Positions 17,565 through 26,578 of a stretch of 64,000 bases of DNA are shown here, piece by piece; the stretch's first letter is position 1; each line of letters starts with the position of its first letter. Source of the DNA: an uncultured Commensalibacter sp. (lineage in GTDB: Bacteria > Pseudomonadota > Alphaproteobacteria > Acetobacterales > Acetobacteraceae); the NCBI GenBank assembly GCA_945266285.1, contig CALYOP010000006.1, positions 1-64,000 of the forward strand, written 5' to 3'. The notes beneath the pieces were generated by a model. It made no database searches. It was given only the letters and a program-made list of their open reading frames with translations, and was not told where the DNA came from. A program made the translations under genes and the position numbers.

Positions 17565-18500
17565 TCAATCAAACAAGGATGAAACAGAGCTTTCATCAGC
17601 AACAGCACGAATCGCCTTACCAAGCAGATTGGCCAAAGTAATCTGACGAATATTGGGGACTGCTCTCACTTTATCCGTCATTAAAATACTATCGGTTAAT
17701 GTCAAACTGCCAATGACGGAATTCTTAATCCGCTGCGTCGCTTCCCCAGCCAAAACCCCATGCGTAACATAAGCATCAATTGCAGTCGCTCCCGATTTCA
17801 TCAATGCTTCGGCAGCATTACAAAGCGATCCACCACTATCAATAATATCATCAACCAACAAGCAATTACGTCCCTTTACGTCACCAATAACATTCATGAC
17901 TTCGGATACACCTGCACGTTCCCGACGTTTATCAATAATTGCTAAATCAACATTTAAACGTTTCGCCAATTGCCGTGCCCGAACAACTCCTCCTACATCA
18001 GGAGAAACCACCATTAAATCAGTTTTATGACCATATACTTCTTTGATATCACGTGTAAATAAAGGGGCCGCATATAGGTTATCTACAGGGATATCAAAAA
18101 ATCCTTGAATCTGACCGGCATGTAAATCGAGTGTCAAAATACGGTTGGCACCAGCTTCAACCAGCAAATTCGCAACCAATTTAGCACTAATTGGAGTACG
18201 AGGGCCAGATTTACGATCTTGTCTGGCATAACCAAAATAAGGCATCACTGCCGTAATCCGCCGTGCAGAACCGCGACGCAAAGCGTCCAGCATAATCAAC
18301 AATTCCATCAAATTGTCATTCGTAGGATAGCTGGTACTCTGAATAACAAAAACATCTTCGCCACGGACATTTTCAAAGATTTCGACAAAAATCTCCATAT
18401 CCGAAAAACGTCGCACGGACGCATCACAAAGAGGCATTTTTAAATAAGCGGCAACGGCCTCTGCCAAAGGACGGTTGCTATTTCCGGCAACAATTTTCAT
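17565..18500 (-). CDS. prs: Ribose-phosphate pyrophosphokinase
   Basis: A 311-residue enzyme making PRPP from ribose-5-phosphate and ATP, the entry to purine, pyrimidine, His, Trp and NAD synthesis. Signatures are [16 protein letters not shown] at the N-terminus, [38 protein letters not shown] (metal/ATP site) and the PRPP-binding loop [17 protein letters not shown]. The length is normal. The start has GGAGTGAC upstream. It is a single gene with its own terminator. Confidence 0.96.
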   Translation of the reverse strand: MKIVAGNSNRPLAEAVAAYLKMPLCDASVRRFSDMEIFVEIFENVRGEDVFVIQSTSYPTNDNLMELLIMLDALRRGSARRITAVMPYFGYARQDRKSGPRTPISAKLVANLLVEAGANRILTLDLHAGQIQGFFDIPVDNLYAAPLFTRDIKEVYGHKTDLMVVSPDVGGVVRARQLAKRLNVDLAIIDKRRERAGVSEVMNVIGDVKGRNCLLVDDIIDSGGSLCNAAEALMKSGATAIDAYVTHGVLAGEATQRIKNSVIGSLTLTDSILMTDKVRAVPNIRQITLANLLGKAIRAVADESSVSSLFD

Positions 18501-18581
18501 AAAAAGTCACTCCAAAACAAAAGGTCAGAACAGGAAAAACAAAATAATATCAAACCAAAACTATCTTTTAAGATCACCTTT

Positions 18582-19544
18582 TTACTTTTCTGGTGGAATT
18601 AGTAATGGAGTTCCAGATGGTTTATCACCATTCGGCAAAGGCTTTAAATCCCGTCCGGAATTATTGGTAATAACCTGCTTAACACCACCAGCAGCCTCTT
18701 CTCCTACTGCAGAAGCGGTATCACTCCAATATATATCAAGCGTATGCGCAGGCACATCATTGATTTGTGAAACCTTACCGATTTCTTGTCCTTTGTTGTT
18801 CAATACAAGCCATTCAATATCAACATTCTGTACTGGATGTCCCGTTGTGCCAGCAGGACCATCGGTAACTTTGACAACGCATGAAACGGTAAAATCCGCA
18901 TCTTTGGGTGTTTCTTGAATTTGATTGGAACGATCATTGAAAGAAATGACAAACTGACGTGCAATCGAAATATTGCCATCTCCAGGAGCCCCAGTAATTC
19001 CTTTGAAATAAACCTTTGCTGGACGACGTTTTAAACTTTTCGGATCGTTTTCCATCTGACGTGCTAAAATACCCGTCAAAACCTCCGCCACTGCAGGAGC
19101 CGCCTGATCAGCAGCAGCATTTAAAGTAGCCTGATCACCTTCTGACCATGCTTTGGCTGCAATTGATGTTCCTTCACGGGTCGCTTGTTTTGTACCATCA
19201 TAGGAATAAACGGTATAGGTTGGAATGACCGTATCCCCCTGAAGCTTCGCCTGAACAACCAATTCCCAATCCCCTTTTTTGAAAGGTTTTACGACGGCAG
19301 GAACCGATTGGGCTATTAATGATTTCGCCAAAATATCAGCAAATGATTTGGCAGCCTTATCATTTAACAATGCCTCAGTTGGAACGGGCACAATAAGGCG
19401 CGCTGGCGGGGGACGGGTTAACTTACCGGCCGCACGGGGATCATTTTTTTGAAATGGGCGTGATACGGACAGACATCCGACCAAAGGCAACAAGCCCATT
19501 AAGAAAACACTACATCGGGTTAATGTGACTATCGATCGTTTCAT
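18582..19544 (-). CDS. Hypothetical exported lipoprotein
   Basis: A 320-residue protein with a lipoprotein signal: a basic start (MKRS), a hydrophobic stretch and the lipobox LVGC near residues 21-24. The mature part contains a Pro-rich patch (about 43-54), several short repeats of Ala/Asp-rich helices and a KPLPNGDKPSG tail. I do not recognise a named domain. The gene lies 9 bp downstream of pgeF, so it could be the last gene of the lgt-midA-pgeF transcript. Likely anchored in the outer membrane or the periplasmic face. Confidence 0.7.
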   Translation of the reverse strand: MKRSIVTLTRCSVFLMGLLPLVGCLSVSRPFQKNDPRAAGKLTRPPPARLIVPVPTEALLNDKAAKSFADILAKSLIAQSVPAVVKPFKKGDWELVVQAKLQGDTVIPTYTVYSYDGTKQATREGTSIAAKAWSEGDQATLNAAADQAAPAVAEVLTGILARQMENDPKSLKRRPAKVYFKGITGAPGDGNISIARQFVISFNDRSNQIQETPKDADFTVSCVVKVTDGPAGTTGHPVQNVDIEWLVLNNKGQEIGKVSQINDVPAHTLDIYWSDTASAVGEEAAGGVKQVITNNSGRDLKPLPNGDKPSGTPLLIPPEK

Positions 19545-19553
19545 GCGATAATG

Positions 19554-20327
19554 TTATCCCTTACGACAAGCAATTGATGAAATCTGAAGGCCTAACGGCC
19601 CCCCACCGGCCAAAACGCGACGACGATGGCTAAAGAAGTGTGCTTCGTTACTTAACGTATCAAGATTTAATGCAGCACAATGAATTAATCCACGACGTTT
19701 CAGACGATGCAAACAATAACCAGCCAAATCAAATTTATAGAGCGCCTCTCCTACCGATGCGAAATAGGGTGTTCCTGACGGATCTTGTCCTATAACTTCT
19801 GACCGCATATCTTCTCGAACCTCGTAACCTTTTGCACTGATACAAGGACCAATAACCGCTGTAATTGTTTCGGCTTTTGCACCGGCTGATACCATTTGGT
19901 CAATCGTTGCTTCCAATATGCCAAAGGCTGCACCACGCCAACCTGCATGCGCGGCTCCTACCATTTTTCCATCTGGAGTACTAAAAAGAACAGGCGCGCA
20001 ATCAGCTGTTAAAACGCTAATTGCTATATCGGGTTCTGTTGTAATTGCACCATCAGCTTCATAAGTTATTTTATCACCTGCTTTTACGGCAATAACCTTT
20101 GTGCTGTGAATCTGTACCGCACCCCACAAACATTCTGCTGCAACACCCATTTCTTTGGCAACACGACGACGATTTTCCTGAACTGCTTTGGGATCGTCTT
20201 CTGTTTTCAATCCGCAATTTAAAGAGGTAAAAGCCTGAACCGATACGCCGCCATTTCGGGTAAAGAATCCATGACGCACCTGACATTGCGATAACATAGG
20301 ATGCCGTACAACCCAAGAATCAACCAT
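19554..20327 (-). CDS. pgeF: Peptidoglycan editing factor PgeF (YfiH/laccase-domain)
   Basis: A 257-residue laccase-domain protein. The family signatures HGFFTRNGGVS (N-terminal), LTADCAPVLF (metal Cys), GAAHAGWRGAAFG and IGPCISAKGYEV are visible. PgeF hydrolyses wrongly made UDP-MurNAc-L-Ser to keep peptidoglycan precursors correct; related YlmD/LACC1 proteins act as purine nucleosidases. I chose the ATG at 20327, preceded by AAGGAA at 9 nt and overlapping the end of the upstream methyltransferase by 8 bp; a longer frame has no conserved extension. Confidence 0.92.
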   Translation of the reverse strand: MVDSWVVRHPMLSQCQVRHGFFTRNGGVSVQAFTSLNCGLKTEDDPKAVQENRRRVAKEMGVAAECLWGAVQIHSTKVIAVKAGDKITYEADGAITTEPDIAISVLTADCAPVLFSTPDGKMVGAAHAGWRGAAFGILEATIDQMVSAGAKAETITAVIGPCISAKGYEVREDMRSEVIGQDPSGTPYFASVGEALYKFDLAGYCLHRLKRRGLIHCAALNLDTLSNEAHFFSHRRRVLAGGGPLGLQISSIACRKG

Positions 20328-21378
20328 AATCGTTATTCCTTTCATCCTCCATAAATCCTGGTGGTTCTGCGATATCCGGAGAACAAAGTGCCATGACTTT
20401 AAACAACGTACCCATCTGTTCGGGCGCAATAAGACGATGTATGGCAGCCTGAATTTGTTGTTGCTCTTCTCGATTGGCATGTGCCGATAATTTTTGTGCC
20501 CGTGCCATAAGCCCTAATTGGGACAAAAAGCATCCTTGGGTTTGAATACCATATACGGTTGCACCCGTATTTCTCGCAATTTCGGCCAAACTACAAAAAT
20601 CAATATGCGCCGTTAAATCCGCGCAACCTGGTTCAATAAAAGGCGATACGGGTTTACCCTCTGCCAAAGCTTGCAAGCTATCCCCCCAAACGGGTTGTGC
20701 ATAACCATAATCAATGAATAACGCTGCGCCATTATGTTTGGATACATGTCTTCCTAAAAAAGCAATAATGGCTTGGCCTTCCTCACAAATTTCGACAACA
20801 TCCCCAATCGCAACCGGACGATGGAATATGGGAGATTCAGGGCAACGTTCAACAATCTCCTTTATTTTCATCCCATCTTGCACATAAATTTCATCCCATG
20901 CCTGTTCTGAAATTTTAACAAACTGACGAATGGGTAAAGCATCAAGGAATTCATTGGCTAGAAAAACCATAGGCATTTCCGGTAATTCATATACCGAATC
21001 AAGCCATTGCACCGTGATCGCTTCATGATCCTTCAACGTAATCCGTTGGATTTCGCGCAAACGCGGCGATGTTTCAACAAGATAAAGCTTACAACGTGTA
21101 TATAAATCCGGTGCAGCTTTACGCATAACACGCAAAATATCGGCCATCAATGTCCCACGACCGGGCCCTGCTTCAACCAAACAAAAAGAAGCAGATTGAG
21201 GCATTTTTTCCATAATAGAACGCCCCACCATAATGGTCCATACGGCGATCAATTCACCAAAAATCTGCGATATTTCCGGAGAGGTAATAAAATCTTCAAA
21301 AGGGTTTTTTTTAGTATAATAGGCCGCATTAGCTTCGGCCATAAAACAATCTAACCGCTTCGGAGAAGTTTTATGCAT
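20320..21378 (-). CDS. Class I SAM-dependent methyltransferase (MidA/NDUFAF7-type)
   Basis: A 352-residue protein of the COG1565 family. The N-terminal KKNPFEDFITSPEISQIFGELIA segment, the SAM motif VEAGPGRGTLMADILR, and the FLANEFLDALPIRQF segment match the family. The mitochondrial homologue NDUFAF7/MidA methylates an arginine of complex I and is needed for its assembly; bacterial members may act similarly. Its ATG overlaps the end of lgt by 8 bp, and its end overlaps pgeF by 8 bp, so lgt-midA-pgeF form a coupled unit. No signal peptide. Confidence 0.88.
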   Translation of the reverse strand: MHKTSPKRLDCFMAEANAAYYTKKNPFEDFITSPEISQIFGELIAVWTIMVGRSIMEKMPQSASFCLVEAGPGRGTLMADILRVMRKAAPDLYTRCKLYLVETSPRLREIQRITLKDHEAITVQWLDSVYELPEMPMVFLANEFLDALPIRQFVKISEQAWDEIYVQDGMKIKEIVERCPESPIFHRPVAIGDVVEICEEGQAIIAFLGRHVSKHNGAALFIDYGYAQPVWGDSLQALAEGKPVSPFIEPGCADLTAHIDFCSLAEIARNTGATVYGIQTQGCFLSQLGLMARAQKLSAHANREEQQQIQAAIHRLIAPEQMGTLFKVMALCSPDIAEPPGFMEDERNNDYG

Positions 21379-22204
21379 CAGATTTTAAAACCATACTTTC
21401 CAGTTTCGATGAACGGCAAGCGTAACAAATAAAGGAAATTCCGGCAATGGCCATAGGGATACATAAAACTTGTCCCATTGTAACCCCAAAAGGTAAATAA
21501 CCAATAAAGGCATCCGGTTCACGGAAACATTCCGCAATACTTCGCATGATTGCATAACCGAGCAGGAACGTTCCTGATAAAAATCCCCCTCGCTCCCTAA
21601 TCGATTTACGACTGGCCAAAACTAGCATGATGGTAAATAAAAGCACGCCTTCCAACAGGAATTCATAAATTTGTGAGGGATGACGTGCGATCGGCCCACC
21701 ACTTGGAAAAATCATCGCCCAAGGTAACCAATCTGGTGCGGGCCTTCCCCATAATTCACCATTAACGAAATTGGCCAATCTCCCTAACCCTAGGCCCATA
21801 GGTACAACCGTTGTCACCCGATCAGAAAACCCTAGAAAACTTAGATGATTCAGGCGGGTAAAGAGGATTAAAGCCAAAATGACGCCCAAAGCACCGCCAT
21901 GGAATGACATTCCACCTTGCCAAACGGCAAAAATCTTTAATGGATTCGTAAGATAATAATAGGGTTGATAAAAAAGAACATACCCCAATCTTCCGCCCAA
22001 GATAACGCCCAACGTTGCCCATGTTAGAAAATCATCGACCTGAACCCGTGTGGCAACAACTGGCGACCAGTTCACCAGATAACGGACAAGCCACCATCCC
22101 AAGACCAATGCGACAATATAGGCCATAGCATACCAATGAATAGCCAATGGTCCTATTTGCACCATAATCGGGTCAAATTGCGGGAACATTAATACAGGAA
22201 GCAT
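21371..22204 (-). CDS. lgt: Prolipoprotein diacylglyceryl transferase
   Basis: A 277-residue inner-membrane enzyme that moves diacylglycerol from phosphatidylglycerol to the lipobox Cys of prolipoproteins. Seven hydrophobic helices can be seen. The Lgt signature GRLANFVNGELWGRPA (about 141-156) and MSFHGGALG are present. Several lipoproteins encoded in the window (18582-19544, 47818-49242, 51779-52231) would be its substrates. A start 5 codons further in (MFPQFDP) is also possible. It heads the lgt-midA-pgeF unit. Confidence 0.95.
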   Translation of the reverse strand: MLPVLMFPQFDPIMVQIGPLAIHWYAMAYIVALVLGWWLVRYLVNWSPVVATRVQVDDFLTWATLGVILGGRLGYVLFYQPYYYLTNPLKIFAVWQGGMSFHGGALGVILALILFTRLNHLSFLGFSDRVTTVVPMGLGLGRLANFVNGELWGRPAPDWLPWAMIFPSGGPIARHPSQIYEFLLEGVLLFTIMLVLASRKSIRERGGFLSGTFLLGYAIMRSIAECFREPDAFIGYLPFGVTMGQVLCIPMAIAGISFICYACRSSKLESMVLKSDA

Positions 22205-22247
22205 CCGACGTTACCTTTTAAAAGTCGATCAATAAGAATTTTATGAC

Positions 22248-23228
22248 TTAAAGGTAGGGATCACTTTTGACAAGATAATCCTGAATATATTGACCCACCC
22301 CTTCTTCAAGAGATGTAAATTCTTTTGTATAACCCGCCTGACGTAAACGAGTCATATCAGCTTGCGTAAAATATTGGTATTGCCCAATCAAAGATGCTGG
22401 CATATCGATAAAATCAACCTGCCGTTGCACATTCAAAGCATCACAGACCGCATGAGCAAGATCCAGATAAGTGCGTGCCTTGCCGGTACCACAATTGTAA
22501 ATACCGCTCACTTTTGGATTTTCCAAAAACCACAATATGACATCAACGACATCACCAACCCAAATGAAATCTCGTGCTTGCATACCATCGGCTAATCCTT
22601 TTTGATCGGAACGGAATAACCGGGCGGGTTTGCCTTGGTTAACCTCATCAAATTTGACTTTGACGACCGAAATCATCTTACCTTTATGATATTCATTTGG
22701 CCCATAAACGTTAAAGAATTTTAAGCCAACCCATTGTGGTGGGGTCATATCATCTTCGGCAAGCCAGCGTTGAATATAGGTATCAAAAACATGTTTTGAC
22801 CACCCATACAGGTTCAAAGGTTTTAAATGAGAAATATATTCCGGCGCATCGCGGAAATCTTCTGGACGGTTAGCACCGCCATAGGTTGCTGCAGAAGATG
22901 CATAGATAAAACGCACCTGATTTTCAGCACACCACCGCCAAAGCTTGGTTGATAACTCTACATTGGTTTTCCAAACCAGATCTCCATCCCGAGCCGTAGT
23001 TTCACTAATGGCTCCCAAATGAATAATCGCCGTTAGATCATGAACTTGATCCAAAAAGCTGTCCAGATTTTCGGGGGCAATTACTGCATTAGGAATGTGA
23101 TTCGCGATATTCCGCCATTTATTATCACTTCCTAGCCAATCTATAATTACGGTTTCTTCCTTTAGCTTTGCTAAAGCCGCTTGCAAACATGAACCAATAA
23201 AACCCGTTGCGCCAGTGATAATTATCAT
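22248..23228 (-). CDS. hldD: ADP-glyceromanno-heptose 6-epimerase
   Basis: A 326-residue extended SDR enzyme that converts ADP-D-glycero- to ADP-L-glycero-D-manno-heptose for the lipopolysaccharide inner core. The MIIITGATGFIGS Rossmann motif, ASSAATYG, the YGWSK (YxxxK) motif, KFFNVYGPNEYHKG and FIWVGDVVDV match HldD. I use the ATG at 23228; an 8-codon upstream extension starting at TTG 23252 precedes the Rossmann strand and is unlikely. It points to an organism with heptose-containing LPS. Confidence 0.93.
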   Translation of the reverse strand: MIIITGATGFIGSCLQAALAKLKEETVIIDWLGSDNKWRNIANHIPNAVIAPENLDSFLDQVHDLTAIIHLGAISETTARDGDLVWKTNVELSTKLWRWCAENQVRFIYASSAATYGGANRPEDFRDAPEYISHLKPLNLYGWSKHVFDTYIQRWLAEDDMTPPQWVGLKFFNVYGPNEYHKGKMISVVKVKFDEVNQGKPARLFRSDQKGLADGMQARDFIWVGDVVDVILWFLENPKVSGIYNCGTGKARTYLDLAHAVCDALNVQRQVDFIDMPASLIGQYQYFTQADMTRLRQAGYTKEFTSLEEGVGQYIQDYLVKSDPYL

Positions 23229-23336
23229 TTTTTTCAGTATATTCGTGAACAAAAAGGATTCATAAGCTATGGTAATTTATCATACTCGGCTATAACCGAT
23301 TACACCAGTCTATATTTTCTTATGAAAGGATAAATC

Positions 23337-23603
23337 ATGCCAAACCGACAAAAAATGTTTAGTGATGTCTCTAACGCTGCGGGAAGTGCTTTTTCCGTTT
23401 TCAGCGGTGTGCGTGAAGAAATCGCTTCTATTGTCAAAGGTCGCGTTGACGAAGTTTTGTCAACGTTACATGTCGTTCGCATGGAAGAATTTGAAATTGT
23501 CAGCGAAATTGCCAGTCGAACCCGTGCTGCACAAGAAACGTTAGAACAAAAGGTTGCAGAATTAGAAAAACGAATTGCAGAACTGGAAAGCAAACAAGCT
23601 TAA
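23337..23603 (+). CDS. ubiK: Accessory factor UbiK family protein (BMFP)
   Basis: An 88-residue protein with an N-terminal amphipathic region (MFSDVSNAAGSAFSVFSG) and a C-terminal coiled coil (about 55-87, QETLEQKVAELEKRIAELE) that forms trimers. The family (YqiC/UbiK) helps the ubiquinone biosynthesis complex, especially under aerobic conditions. Preceded by AAAGGA. It is followed by csaA-like, proC and a TetR-like gene in the same direction. Confidence 0.88.
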   Translation: MPNRQKMFSDVSNAAGSAFSVFSGVREEIASIVKGRVDEVLSTLHVVRMEEFEIVSEIASRTRAAQETLEQKVAELEKRIAELESKQA

Positions 23604-23657
23604 AAGCTTTTTAAAGACTAGATAAATATTAAATAATCTTGATTTGAGAGGGTGAAA

Positions 23658-23990
23658 ATGGATTTGATCCAATGGAGTGACTTCGAAAAAGTTTTAATGG
23701 TTGCAGGCACAATTACACGGGTTGAAGATTTCCCCGAAGCACGTAAACCCGCTTATAAAATCTGGGCTGATTTTGGTGAATATGGTGAACGTAAAACCAG
23801 CGCCCAGTTTACTGCACTTTATACAAAAGAAGACCTGATAGGAAAACAGATCGTTGGGGTTATCAACTTTCCAGAAAAACAGATCGGTCCATTTCATTCA
23901 CAATTCCTGTTAACGGGTTTTCCAACCGATTCAGGCATCGTATTAACGACGATTGAACGGCCTGTCCCGAATGGTACCCGTATCTCTTAA
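23658..23990 (+). CDS. csaA: CsaA-like tRNA-binding protein
   Basis: A 110-residue single-domain EMAPII/OB-fold protein. The segments [51 protein letters not shown] and PVPNGTRIS match the CsaA family, which binds tRNA and was described as a chaperone acting in secretion. The ATG at 23658 has GAGAGG at 6 nt; a GTG two codons upstream lacks this spacing. No metal-binding or catalytic residues are expected. The gene symbol is a best guess by similarity of pattern. Confidence 0.82.
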   Translation: MDLIQWSDFEKVLMVAGTITRVEDFPEARKPAYKIWADFGEYGERKTSAQFTALYTKEDLIGKQIVGVINFPEKQIGPFHSQFLLTGFPTDSGIVLTTIERPVPNGTRIS

Positions 23991-24028
23991 ACAGGTTTGT
24001 AAACAGGTTTGACAAAGGATTTCTATAA

Positions 24029-24835
24029 ATGCATTCAAGCAATACCTTACCTTCGATTTTAATGATTGGTTGTGGTCATATGGGCAAGGCCATGCTGAAA
24101 AGTTGGCTTGATCATCATCTGCCTCCTTCTGTTATCGTGAATCGAAGCACCTTCTCGCTTCCTTCTCCACATCGTTTGGTTTCTTCTATTGACGATATTC
24201 CCGCCGATTGTAATCCTGATGTTATTGTTCTCGCCATCAAACCACACCAAGCCAAAGAAGTTACTCCAGCACTAAAGAAATGGGCAAACAAAGCTTTGTT
24301 TATCTCGGTACTTGCAGGGAAAACCCTTGAAGGTTTGGGAGAGCAACTGGGAAAAGACGCAGCTATTATGCGGGTAATGCCCAACACACCCGTTGAAATT
24401 GGTAAAGGAATGATTTCAGCGATCGCTAACCAACACGTGACGTCACAACAACGTAAAATTGGAGAATCGCTTTTACACACGATGGGACAAGTTGCCTGGC
24501 TTGATGCTGAAGAACAAATGGATGCAGCGGCTGCCATTGCTGGTTCGGGTCCGGCTTATGTTTTCCTATTGGCTGAACTGTTACAAAATGCGGCTGAGGA
24601 ACAGGGGCTTTCTCATGATCTAGCAAAACAGCTCGCCCGGCAAACCGTGATTGGATCTGCGGCATTACTGGCAAATACATCAAAAGAATCATCCCAGTTA
24701 CGCCAGGAAATAGCAACCCCGAACGGTATGACTGAACGAGCCCTGAACGTCCTTATGGAAAAAAAGGCATGGCCTGATGCAATGAGCAAAGCCATTACAG
24801 CAGCAACAAAACGTTCAAAGGAAATGGCTTCTTAA
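24029..24835 (+). CDS. proC: Pyrroline-5-carboxylate reductase
   Basis: A 268-residue NAD(P)H-dependent enzyme for the last step of proline synthesis. The N-terminal Rossmann motif MIGCGHMGKAML (about 12-23), VLAIKPHQ, MRVMPNTPVEIGKGM and the dimer helix AGSGPAYVFLLAELL are visible, ending with the TPNGMTERAL signature. An AAAGGA ribosome binding site is present. Together with proA it indicates that proline can be made from glutamate. Confidence 0.96.
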   Translation: MHSSNTLPSILMIGCGHMGKAMLKSWLDHHLPPSVIVNRSTFSLPSPHRLVSSIDDIPADCNPDVIVLAIKPHQAKEVTPALKKWANKALFISVLAGKTLEGLGEQLGKDAAIMRVMPNTPVEIGKGMISAIANQHVTSQQRKIGESLLHTMGQVAWLDAEEQMDAAAAIAGSGPAYVFLLAELLQNAAEEQGLSHDLAKQLARQTVIGSAALLANTSKESSQLRQEIATPNGMTERALNVLMEKKAWPDAMSKAITAATKRSKEMAS

Positions 24836-24879
24836 ACCCAACCACCGCTTTGCACCAAACCTATAGGATCGATAAAAGA

Positions 24880-25500
24880 ATGGATTACGAAGAAATAGAT
24901 CAAAAAATTTTTCAGACTGCCATGAATTTATCAGCAAAAAAAGGCTGGCGAAATTTTACGCTGATTGAAGCAGGAAAATTGGCAAATATTCCGCTGGAAA
25001 CCGTGCGCGAACGTTTTCCGTGCAAAGCGGCTTTGCTATTTTATTTAAACCGTATAGCGGATCAATCGGCGCTGCATGAAGATAATCAACAACAACAGGT
25101 TTCTGAATACCTGTTTGATAGTTTAATGCGTCGTTTTGATTGTTTTCAGCTTTATCGTGAAGGTATTATTTCGGTATTGCGTATTCTTCCTTTTGACCCA
25201 CCCCTTGCCTTTGCATTAAGTCTTGCATCACAAAACAGCATGCGCTGGATTGCAAATGCGGCTGGAATCAATACCCTCGGCGTTCGGGGAATCATCTGTA
25301 TCAAAGGTCTTGCTGCAATATGGGCTTATAGCCTTAAACATTGGATGAAAGATCAATCTGCTGATTTATCGGCAACAATGGCTGCTTTGGATAAATCAAT
25401 TAAGAAAGCGGGCAATATTGCCCCCTATGTTGTTGGTAAATCATGCAAAAACCCTTCAGAGAACGATCATTCTTCAGAAGTTTTATCCGTGAATTCGTAA
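24880..25500 (+). CDS. TetR-like / COQ9-like helix-turn-helix protein
   Basis: A 206-residue all-alpha protein (start at ATG 24880; a TTG at 24850 is less likely). The N-terminal half has a TetR-type helix-turn-helix (KKGWRNFTLIEAGKLANIPLETVRERFP, split by the turn). The C-terminal part is rich in Trp and Leu and resembles the ubiquinone-lipid-binding COQ9 fold (LRILPFDPPLAFALSL). From memory, similar proteins sit beside ubiK and proC in related acetic acid bacteria. It could be a transcription regulator or a ubiquinone-linked protein; sequence alone does not decide. Confidence 0.65.
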   Translation: MDYEEIDQKIFQTAMNLSAKKGWRNFTLIEAGKLANIPLETVRERFPCKAALLFYLNRIADQSALHEDNQQQQVSEYLFDSLMRRFDCFQLYREGIISVLRILPFDPPLAFALSLASQNSMRWIANAAGINTLGVRGIICIKGLAAIWAYSLKHWMKDQSADLSATMAALDKSIKKAGNIAPYVVGKSCKNPSENDHSSEVLSVNS

Positions 25501-25576
25501 TTTTTTTAAAAAAGAAGCAACTTACCCCCTTTACGAATGACGAGAACTTCGTTAAAGAAACCTCGTAAGTTCTTCT

Positions 25577-25651
25577 TGGGATGTAGCCAAGCGGTAAGGC
25601 AGCGGATTTTGATTCCGCCATTCGGAGGTTCGATCCCTCCCATCCCAGCCA
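25577..25651 (+). tRNA. tRNA-Gln (anticodon TTG)
   Basis: Acceptor stem TGGGATG (25577-25583) pairs with CATCCCA (25641-25647); discriminator G, then an encoded CCA (25649-25651). Anticodon stem GCGGA/TCCGC encloses loop TTTTGAT with anticodon TTG at 25609-25611. The T arm GGAGGTTCGATCCCTCC is standard. It reads CAA (and CAG by wobble). Confidence 0.95.
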
Positions 25652-25683
25652 TTTTCCTTTTTAATTAAATACTGGAAATAATT

Positions 25684-26433
25684 TTGGCGATAGCCAAGAA
25701 GTTATGTCTAGACAATTATGGCAAACCCATTTGTTTTGAACGACTACCGCTTCATCCTTCAGCAAAAAAACCAAAAATTAGCATCGCGATTAATGCACTT
25801 GGCCTAATTAAAGTCAGAGCACCAAGCCATATTCAAGACCATCAAATTATAGCGGCTGTAAACAAACATCAAAATTGGATAGTTCAGCAGCTAAAAAAAA
25901 TTCATGATCGCAAAGCGTGCTATCCTTTGCCAGTATATGAACATGAAGCAAAACATTTTTTCCTTGGTCAACTTTATCCGCTTAATATCCAAGAAAATCC
26001 AAATAAAAAGCAACAGATTTCCCTTCAATCTTGTCAAATACAAATCACTATCCGCGTCAATCGACCTGAATCGATCGCAGCGTTGTTAAATAGCTGGTAT
26101 CGCTTTGCCGCAATTAAAAATTTCTCTGCCCGCTTATACGCTTTTCAGAAAAAAACACCTTGGGTAAACTGGCTTGAAAAACCGCCTCAGTTGCATATTC
26201 GTAAAATGAAAAGCCGGTGGGGAAGTTGTTCTAACCGCGGCGTTATTACTTTGAACCAACATTTAATCAAAGCATCCCAGGAATGTATCGATTATGTCAT
26301 TTTGCATGAATTATGCCATCTTACAGAGGCCAATCATGGTCCGGGATTTTATAAACTTTTAAGCCAAGTTTTTCCTGACTGGAAACGTGTACAATCTTTA
26401 TTAAAACAACAAGGCTTTGCCCTTTTGATTTGA
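25684..26433 (+). CDS. YgjP-like M48-type metallopeptidase domain protein
   Basis: A 249-residue protein of the YgjP/DUF45 (SprT-like) family. The zinc motif HELCHLTEANHGPGFY (HExxH plus a later His) lies at about 213-228; the RKMKSRWGSCSNRGVITLN signature precedes it. Related proteins have been linked to nucleotide hydrolysis or peptidase activity; the function here is not known. The start appears to be a TTG with only a weak GGAA upstream. It follows tRNA-Gln by 33 bp. Confidence 0.82.
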   Translation: MAIAKKLCLDNYGKPICFERLPLHPSAKKPKISIAINALGLIKVRAPSHIQDHQIIAAVNKHQNWIVQQLKKIHDRKACYPLPVYEHEAKHFFLGQLYPLNIQENPNKKQQISLQSCQIQITIRVNRPESIAALLNSWYRFAAIKNFSARLYAFQKKTPWVNWLEKPPQLHIRKMKSRWGSCSNRGVITLNQHLIKASQECIDYVILHELCHLTEANHGPGFYKLLSQVFPDWKRVQSLLKQQGFALLI

Positions 26434-26500
26434 ATAAAACCATATTTAGCAAAATATTCGATTAATTTTTCCGCATAAGCTTTTTATTTGCGCCGATCTA

Positions 26501-26549
26501 TAGCATCATCATTCATACACTTTTACAGAATGATAATTTACTGATGCTA
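26501..26549 (+). other. Hairpin in the leader of the RgpF-type gene
   Basis: TAGCATCA (26501-26508) pairs with TGATGCTA (26542-26549), with an inner CATTC/GAATG pairing. It lies about 30 bp before the start codon and has no T tract, so a leader structure is more likely than a terminator. Confidence 0.35.
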
Positions 26550-26578
26550 CGGGGCTATATGTTATGGGATAAAGAGAA

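Noticed and set aside
23300..23593. 97-codon minus-strand open frame
   Set aside because: Antisense to ubiK, Ser/Thr/Arg-rich, without a domain.
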